A stretch of 64,000 nt of DNA from Diphasiastrum complanatum (Eukaryota > Streptophyta > Lycopodiopsida > Lycopodiales > Lycopodiaceae). Both the position numbers and the translations under genes were made by a program. The DNA lies in assembly GCA_029204225.1 (NCBI GenBank), contig CM055100.1, forward strand, positions 11,603,272 through 11,667,271, given 5' to 3'. The notes below the pieces were generated by a model, which made no database searches, had not been told where the DNA came from, and saw only the letters and a list, made by a program, of their open reading frames with translations. Shown here piece by piece: positions 58,005 through 64,000 of the stretch (positions within the stretch are counted from its first letter, which is position 1; each line of letters opens with the position of its first letter).

Positions 58005-59625
58005 TCAAAAATGAAGACCATGTAGTACTTCGTCAAGTGTCGTATTCCATAAAACCTCAGGCCATTTCTTTAGGTAGGAATGATCTTCCCACATGTCTTC
58101 CGAAGGTAAATTTCCTTTCCATTTGATCCAATACTGTTGTATTCGCTTCCCATTTCCTAACTCTTTATCTCGGTAACCAACCACTGCCTCTGTTTCCACT
58201 ACTAAATTCCCCTCTTCATTGATTGGTGGTAGTTCAATCAGTGTTTGAACATTTTTACCGATATGTTTCTTCAACAGGCTGACATGGAACACGTTATGCA
58301 TTTTTGTTATGGTTGGTAAATCCAGTTCAAATGCTAGTTCACCCACCCTTTTGAGAATTTGAAATGGCCCATAGAATCATGGAGATAGCTTCTCGCTCTT
58401 GGTTTTCTTTAATGTTGATTGGCGATAGGGCTGTAATCGTAAGTACACATAATCCCCTTCGTAGAATTCCCTAAATGATCGAAGCTTGTCCGCGTAATAT
58501 TTCATCCATTGTTGAGCCTCTCGCATACGATCATGATTCGCCTTAAGGATGTTTTGCATGTTTTGCAGCTACTGCCGCCACAGTTACATCTGGGAACTCC
58601 ATATCAATTGGCGTTGTAGATTCATATCCATACAATGCATAAAATGGTGTCATTCCAGTCAACATGTGGGCTGTTGAGTTGTAACTGAACGCTGCCAAAT
58701 GCAACCAATCAATCCATTTTGTTTGTTGGTCTGCCACAAAATGCCTCAAGTAACATTCCAACCATTGATTTACCCTTTTGGTCTGTCCATCAGTCTCGGG
58801 GTGGAATGCAGTACTCAAACATAGTTTGGTCTTTAATTTCTCCGTCATCTCCTTCCAAAACTATTTAGCAAATCTCGGATCTCTATCACACACTATTTCT
58901 TTTGGTAAACCATGCAATTTAAAAATATTCTTAAGAAATATTTGTGCCACATGTGCTGCACCATAAGTAATCTTGTAGGGAATGAAATGGGCATATTTCG
59001 TCAACTGGTCCACCACTACATAGATTCCATTGAATCCTCCCAATGTTGTCAGAAGAGATGGGATGAAATCCATACTAATGCTTTCCCACCGTTGAGAAGG
59101 AACCGATAGTGGTTGTAACAACCCAGGCTTCTTCAGATGCTCTAGTTTGTGGATTTGGCATGAGGTGCATTTCCTAACCATCTTGTAGATATCTTGTTTC
59201 ATTCCTTGCCATTTGAAAAGACTTTTAACTTTTTGATAGGTCTTTAGTATTTCCGAGTGACCAGCACTAGGAGACGAATGTAGTTCATAAAAAATCTGAG
59301 GTACCAACTTTGAATTTGGCACTAGGACTATCCTTTTATTGTCATATACCAAAATTCCGTCTTTGAGTTGTTGACAAGATTTTTCTCCAACTTTGGGATC
59401 CGATAAGCTTTTTAGAATTTGTGTCACAATTACATCCTTGGTATACTCATCCAAGATGACGGACTTCCAGTCACTTTCCAAAGAAATGAGGGGATTCAGT
59501 AAGCATTTTTCTATCATGCAACATAACCCTTGTGAGGCTTGATCTTGTTTTGTGGACATGCAATTCTCCTCTGCATTTTGGAAAATAGTTATATACTCCT
59601 CTAAAGGTCCGCCTGTATCACACAT
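58005..59625 (-). pseudogene. Chromovirus integrase with chromodomain (catalytic Glu replaced)
   Basis: H2C2 H...H...CTSC (about 59200), core SMDFIPSL (about 59060) and CDRDPRF (about 58875), a single in-frame TAG, then HPETDGQTKRVN (about 58790), where the usual TER catalytic Glu is Lys. After a frame change near 58550, a C-terminal SH3-like region (MHNVFHVSLLKKH) and chromodomain motifs (YWIKWKGNLPSEDMWE, about 58120-58080) end at 58005, next to the PPT. The chromodomain would guide integration to heterochromatin in active relatives. Confidence 0.87.
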
Positions 59626-59717
59626 TTGTATTTTTCACAACCTTGATAAAGCATCAACAGCTTGATTTTCCTTGCCCTTGAGATATTCAATAACAAAGTC
59701 ATATGCTTGAACTTGTG

Positions 59718-60765
59718 CTAACCATCTCTTTTGTTTGTTCGTAATAGGAAATACCTAAGGCTATGGTGATCACTTTTAATGATGAATTTTGACCCATAAA
59801 GGTAGTGTCGCCACTTTTTCAATGCATGAACTATAGCCAACATCTCCTTGTCATGCGTAAGATGTGACATCTCCTTGTCGATCAATATTTGACTCTCATA
59901 GGCAATCACACCATCCTTCTGACTTAGTATGGCTCCTAATCCGCTTCCACTTGCATCAACAGTCACCTTGAAAGGTAAACTAAAGTCTGGTTGTACCAAA
60001 ACTGGAGCATTCACCAAGGTCTCCTTTAATTGATTGAAGCTCCTTTGAGCAACTTCACTCCATTCGAATTTTCCTTTCCTCAACAAGTGTGTGAGTGTTG
60101 TTGCTATCCTTGAAAAATTGAATATGAATCATCGATAATAAGATGCAAATCCCAAAAATCCTCTTAAATGTCGCAAAGTTTTAGGGCTCTTCCAACTCTT
60201 AACCACCTCGACCTTACGTTGATCCACCTTAATGCCATCTTTAGTCACCATATTCCCCAAATACTCAATCTCTTGTTGGGAGAACTCACATTTTGACATC
60301 TTGGCAAACAACTTATATTCCTGCAAAAACTCCAAAACCACTTCCAATTGTTGAGCATGTTCTTTTAAGTTCCGGCTATAAATCAATATGTCATCAAAAA
60401 ACACCAAGATAAAGTTTGTACAAGTATGGCCCAAAGATTTGGTTCATCAATGCTTGGAAGGTAGCCGGTGCATTGGTTAAATCAAAAGGCATAACTTTGA
60501 ATTGATAATGCCCCATGCATGTTCGGAAAGCAATTTTGTGTTGATCCTCCTCGCTTACCTTGATTTGATGATATCCAGAATGGAGATCAATCTTTGAAAA
60601 TACTTGTGCTCCTTTAAGGGCAACTAATAAGTCATCAACCCAAGAAATTGGGAATCTATTCTTGATGGAAATCTTATTGAGTGCACGATAATCTATGCAC
60701 ATCCGAAATGTACCATCCTTTTTTTTAACGAGAAGGATGGGTGAGGCGAAGGGTGATTTACTCAA
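59718..60765 (-). pseudogene. Chromovirus RT and RNase H
   Basis: [55 protein letters not shown] (Asp in place of the usual Gly after PF), then after a frameshift near 60430 [10 protein letters not shown] and LGFASYYR. RNase H at 60086-59718: VDASGSGLGAIL, LTHDKEMLAIVHAL, IKSDHHSL. Catalytic carboxylates are kept. Confidence 0.87.
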
Positions 60766-61113
60766 ACTAATGAACTCTTGATCAAGTATTTCCTGAACCT
60801 ACTTTTGAACTTCTTTCCTTTCTAGTTGAGATAACCTGTAAGGAGGAATATTGACTGGCTTTGAACCGGGTTTAAGTTCTATAACATGGTCCACGAATCA
60901 AATTGGAGGATCCCCTTTTGGTAGCGTGTTTGGAAACACATCTTTAAACTTGTTTAAAACTTGTTGTATCCTTGTATTCATAAGTTTTGCATCGACTTCT
61001 TTGATTTTACCCTCATCCATTTCCACTTTCAATAAGAACATATCTACATGCTTCCGAGATATGCGTCGAGCTTGTGCGTTATCGATGAAGAGTCCATGAC
61101 TTACGTACAACAT
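60766..61113 (-). pseudogene. Chromovirus PR-RT linker
   Basis: FKDVFPNTLPKGDPP (about 60920) and HVIELKPGSKPV precede RT, as in other chromoviruses. The protease expected upstream is replaced by foreign sequence at 61105. Confidence 0.75.
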
Positions 61114-61260
61114 GACTACGACATAGTGATTGATTCAGGAACCACATCTCATATCACTTGCAACAAGAATGTTTTGATGAACTACAAGGCACTAGACAAC
61201 ACAAGAACAATCATATTGGGAGATGGAAGTAGGGCATACAACAGACAAATGCTAGTTTAA
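61105..61260 (+). pseudogene. Copia protease fragment, antisense inside the chromovirus
   Basis: Plus strand IVIDSGTTSHITCNKN and ILGDGSRAY are copia protease motifs with an intact DSG. Opposite in strand to the surrounding gypsy genes, and located where gypsy protease is missing. Confidence 0.7.
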
Positions 61261-61824
61261 TCTGACCATACCTTGCATTTATTGCAAGAAAAGAAGACAT
61301 TCAACATACGATTGTTGGTTTAATCCCAAAGGAAAGCACAAAGGAGAATATAGACACTATGGTTAGATCATTGGGAGTTGGGGAGGCCTGGGGAGTGGTG
61401 GGGGCAAGCAAATAAACAAAATTCTTTCTTTTATTTTGATATTTTTCTATATCCTACATGGCATTCCTTAAAGGGTCTTTTTGATATTGAGAACTCCTCT
61501 AATGTGATCAATTATAGGCATGCTTGAGCTAGTGGCTCGAATAGTTGTGTCAATGGAAGGCGTTGAAGATTCACTTGGAATCATGCCTTTCTCTTTGAAG
61601 TTGATGAACTGATCCTCGATAAGGACTATATCCCGCGCGGCTGAACAAGATCTACTGGGTATCGGGGTCGTACAACTTATAAGTATTGTCAAATAAAGTT
61701 TATCCTAGAATCTTGGAGTGGAAAATCGTTTGGTGTTGGAACAGTTGGTTGCAACCAAATAGGTTGATCATTGCATACTTGTTGTTTTCCCTTGTTGTTT
61801 CACAATGTCACCAAATGATCATAG
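61261..61824. other. Scrambled chromovirus gag region
   Basis: A minus-strand frame at 61692-61468 continues loosely from gag but no domain is recognisable. Includes G-rich GGAGTGGTGGGGG near 61395. Confidence 0.35.
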
Positions 61825-62124
61825 CTACCTTGACCCGGAATTTCGTATGTTAAAACATTCAAGAATGACGAAAGATACCTGACTTTGATTAACATCTTGT
61901 TCTTGTAGAGTAGTACTCATGACAGATTCAAAACGTGACATCATCAACTCTAGTATTTTCTCCCAATGCCGCTCCGAGCTTTCCTGCATCTGTTGCCATG
62001 TTTGTTTATTCACTTCGGTGGTGTCTTGTTTAGCCATTAAAACTTTGGTTAATATTTCCTCTGTTCCAGCTGGATTTTCCGTAGCATGAATCTCTTCAGT
62101 ATTACTCGTTTTTTTTTGTGCCAT
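61825..62124 (-). pseudogene. Chromovirus gag N-terminus
   Basis: ATG 62124 opens a 99-codon Gln/Glu/Thr-rich frame with a helical WQQMQESSERHWEKILELMM, as in the variable N-region of chromovirus gag. The conserved gag core and knuckle were not found. Confidence 0.6.
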
Positions 62125-63220
62125 TTTATTGAACTCGATATAGTTATTACTTTTGTTTTTTTATTATAAGATTGTTTTATTTATTTTTTTTAAAAAATTT
62201 CTATTCTATATTATTTTATCTATTTATTTATTTTTGCTAGTAGGGACTTCAAGGGGTAGACTCAGTATCAAAAGGGCTTTCTATTGGTATAAGTTGTGTT
62301 TTTGGGAATTTTTTTAGTGTTCATGCCTACTTTTTTTTTTTTTTGGGCTGTAAGGCTCTGTCAAGATGATGGTTCGATCGAAATGGACATCAGAAGTCTC
62401 GGTTGAGAATTATGTGATTGGGCGTGGATCAATCTGGTCGAGATGGTGTTGAAAAGACTTGGTCGAGATGGTGTTGAAAGACTCAGTCGAGATGGTGTTC
62501 AAAAGACTCGGTCGAGATGCTGTTCAAAAATTCGGTCGAGATGGTCTTCAAAAAAATTCGGTCGAGATGGTCTCCAAAAAATTCGGTCAAGATTTTAGCG
62601 TTTTACGAGTCAGTTGAGTTTTGATCACATCCTAACTCAGTTGAGTTCTGAGTCCCGGACTCGGTTGAGATAGTTTGTTTTTTTTTTTTAATGAGTCTTT
62701 GGCAAAAACTTCAAAATGAAGAAATTGGAAAAAATTAAAAAGGAAGCAAAACTTCAGAAATGAAAAGTTGAAGTGTTTCTCTCCCAAATCTCCTACCAAA
62801 GCTAAAATTTGACCTCTTTCACAAGAAATGTCATATCTCTCTCGATTTTCAACCAAATTGGCTGCAAATTGGCTCAAATTCAAATTGAGAGTGAGATCTA
62901 CAATCCTATAAAAATACAGTCATAAAATATGCCAGAAGTATAGCCAAAAAAAAAAAAAAAAGACTAGAAAAACTACTACTAACTAAAAATGGAAGGAACA
63001 CAGCTCCAAATTAGAAAATCTCTGAGTACCTCCAAGAAGCTAAACAAAAGATCTACTAATCTACAACATGAATTCACACAAAAAATGAAGATTAAATGGT
63101 CAAAAATTGAATCAGAACTTGTTGGAAATTGAAAAATCAAGATAACTAGAACAAGAAACTCTACCAAATTTAACAAAATCCACCAAATCTGATGGGGAAA
63201 GGATTTAATGCCCTGATACC
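62125..63220. other. Chromovirus leader with 25-bp tandem repeats
   Basis: Untranslated leader between PBS and gag. About seven copies of GGTCGAGATGGTGTTCAAAAGACTC at 62436-62600, plus long T and A runs (62330, 62674, 62946). Confidence 0.75.
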
Positions 63221-63225
63221 AAAAT

Positions 63226-63700
63226 TGTCATGTGTCAATATTAGCATTAAAACATCTAATCCATTCATTAAACATCAAATTACAATGAAAATACAAGAAA
63301 TCAGGAAACTAGTCAAAATTCAAGAAACTAACTAAATGTAGCAAAACTTCACCAAAATGGGTAAAGATAGAATCCATTATTCATTATCATTGATCATTCA
63401 CAAGATTAGGCCTGAAACTAGAGCATGATCATAGCTCTCATGTGATTATTGGCACATGAACCATCAATACTATCAAGAAAGCTCTCAAAGAGAAGCTTCA
63501 AGATTACCACAAGCTCAAAAATCATAAAAGTAGAATAGCCTCCAAATTAGCACAACCTCCTCTATTTATAGTGGGCCTTTAGTGCCTCTAATTAACATTT
63601 GGGGCCTTGTTACATTAATTTGGGCCTTCAACCATTATTATAATTCCCGCCAATACAAACGTGGCGTGGTTGTTTGCGCCCTTTTATTAACAATTCTAAT
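63226..63700 (-). repeat. Chromovirus 5' LTR, U3 end missing
   Basis: Matches the left LTR from TGTCATGTG to ACAATTCTAAT, then diverges. Confidence 0.88.
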
Positions 63701-64000
63701 TTCATGCCAGGTTCAGCCACCTTTATCTACTGTTAAATGTTATTAAATTTAATGATGCAAATGTTCATCATGATTGGCAATGTATTAGGATCATTACTCT
63801 ATGGAACATTTGATTCGATAAAAATAGTAGAGAACTTGGGAATGATTATTTTTACATCCCCTCTCTACTCGTCTTTAAAGAGGCTGATAAGCTTATGTTT
63901 ATTTAAGTTCAGCTTTGTTGTTGTTGTGTATTTTGTACAAAGTCTATAATCCATGGTTAGTTTTCTTTAAGAAAAAAGATAATTGAGCCCTCCACCAAAG
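63701..64000. other. Right flank, unassigned
   Basis: A 70-codon plus-strand frame (63737-63949) is hydrophobic and unrecognised. It may be LINE or other transposon sequence. Confidence 0.3.

Larger units (their letters stand above)
57419..63700 (-). mobile_element. Chromovirus-type Ty3/gypsy element
   Basis: Left LTR 57419-57977 and right LTR 63226 to about 63700 match closely. The PBS after the 5' LTR is TGGTATCAGGGC (63208-63222 region), one mismatch from the Met type. The PPT AGTAGGGGAAG lies at 57978-57990. Minus-strand gag start, RT, RNase H, integrase and a C-terminal chromodomain are recognisable. Protease and most of gag are gone. The 5' LTR lacks about 95 bp of its U3 end. It sits in the second LINE. 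Confidence 0.88.

Noticed and set aside
1-64000. A bacterial-type defence system, CRISPR array, integron or phage
   Set aside because: All tandem repeats here are retroelement leaders, LTR arrays or microsatellites, and the coding content is plant retroelement plus one plant gene.

Overview
This is nuclear DNA of a land plant, most likely a vascular plant with a large, repeat-rich genome. The evidence is Ty1/copia and Ty3/gypsy retrotransposons of plant type, L1-like LINEs, GT-AG introns and a secreted double-Gnk2 (DUF26) gene. The sequence does not allow a finer assignment. No rRNA, tRNA, CRISPR array or bacterial operon was seen. Nearly everything is transposon sequence at different stages of decay. 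The only gene I could reconstruct with an open frame is a four-exon gene on the minus strand at 42613-43961, predicted to encode a plasmodesmata-located/cysteine-rich-repeat secretory protein of about 309 residues.

Layout. 1-4340: three broken copia pieces (two minus, one plus). 4874-10414: a structurally complete minus-strand copia element (Copia A) with 254-263 bp LTRs, PBS and PPT, and decayed genes. 10880-12790: a very old plus-strand copia remnant. 12790-17030: a mostly non-coding block with a primer-binding site and an LTR at 16296, holding one unrecognised ORF. 17090-22530: a 5'-truncated plus-strand copia, split by a gypsy solo LTR (18430-19683). 23214-41918: a minus-strand, 5'-truncated L1-like LINE bounded by a 16-bp target duplication. 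A Tat/Athila-type gypsy (about 26055-35230) and a young copia element (Copia C, 35628-41822) are nested inside it. 42613-43961: the Gnk2 gene. 45836-46600: one end of a probable CACTA transposon with palindromic subterminal repeats. 46640-52130: a minus-strand copia interrupted by a plus-strand copia (47623-51861). 52199-56690: gypsy gag, LTR scraps, copia gag, a 49-bp-armed inverted repeat and two unrecognised ORFs. 56690-57418: a plus-strand LINE RT fragment, interrupted by a minus-strand chromovirus (57419 to about 63700).

How it fits together. The elements form a readable insertion history. Target duplications of 5 bp (TTGAA, AGTTG, CCCGG/CCCAA) and 16 bp show who landed in whom. Three of these empty sites rejoin the host element's coding frame. 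Most elements are disabled by stops, frameshifts, loss of reverse-transcriptase core segments or substitution of catalytic residues. Several LTRs and leaders carry their own repeat arrays: an 18-bp minisatellite, a hairpin array, an in-frame 84-bp repeat and a 25-bp repeat. These arrays, an unusual double-LTR gypsy and the degenerate second Gnk2 domain are the points most worth following up. I did not find convincing evidence of a wholly new biological system.
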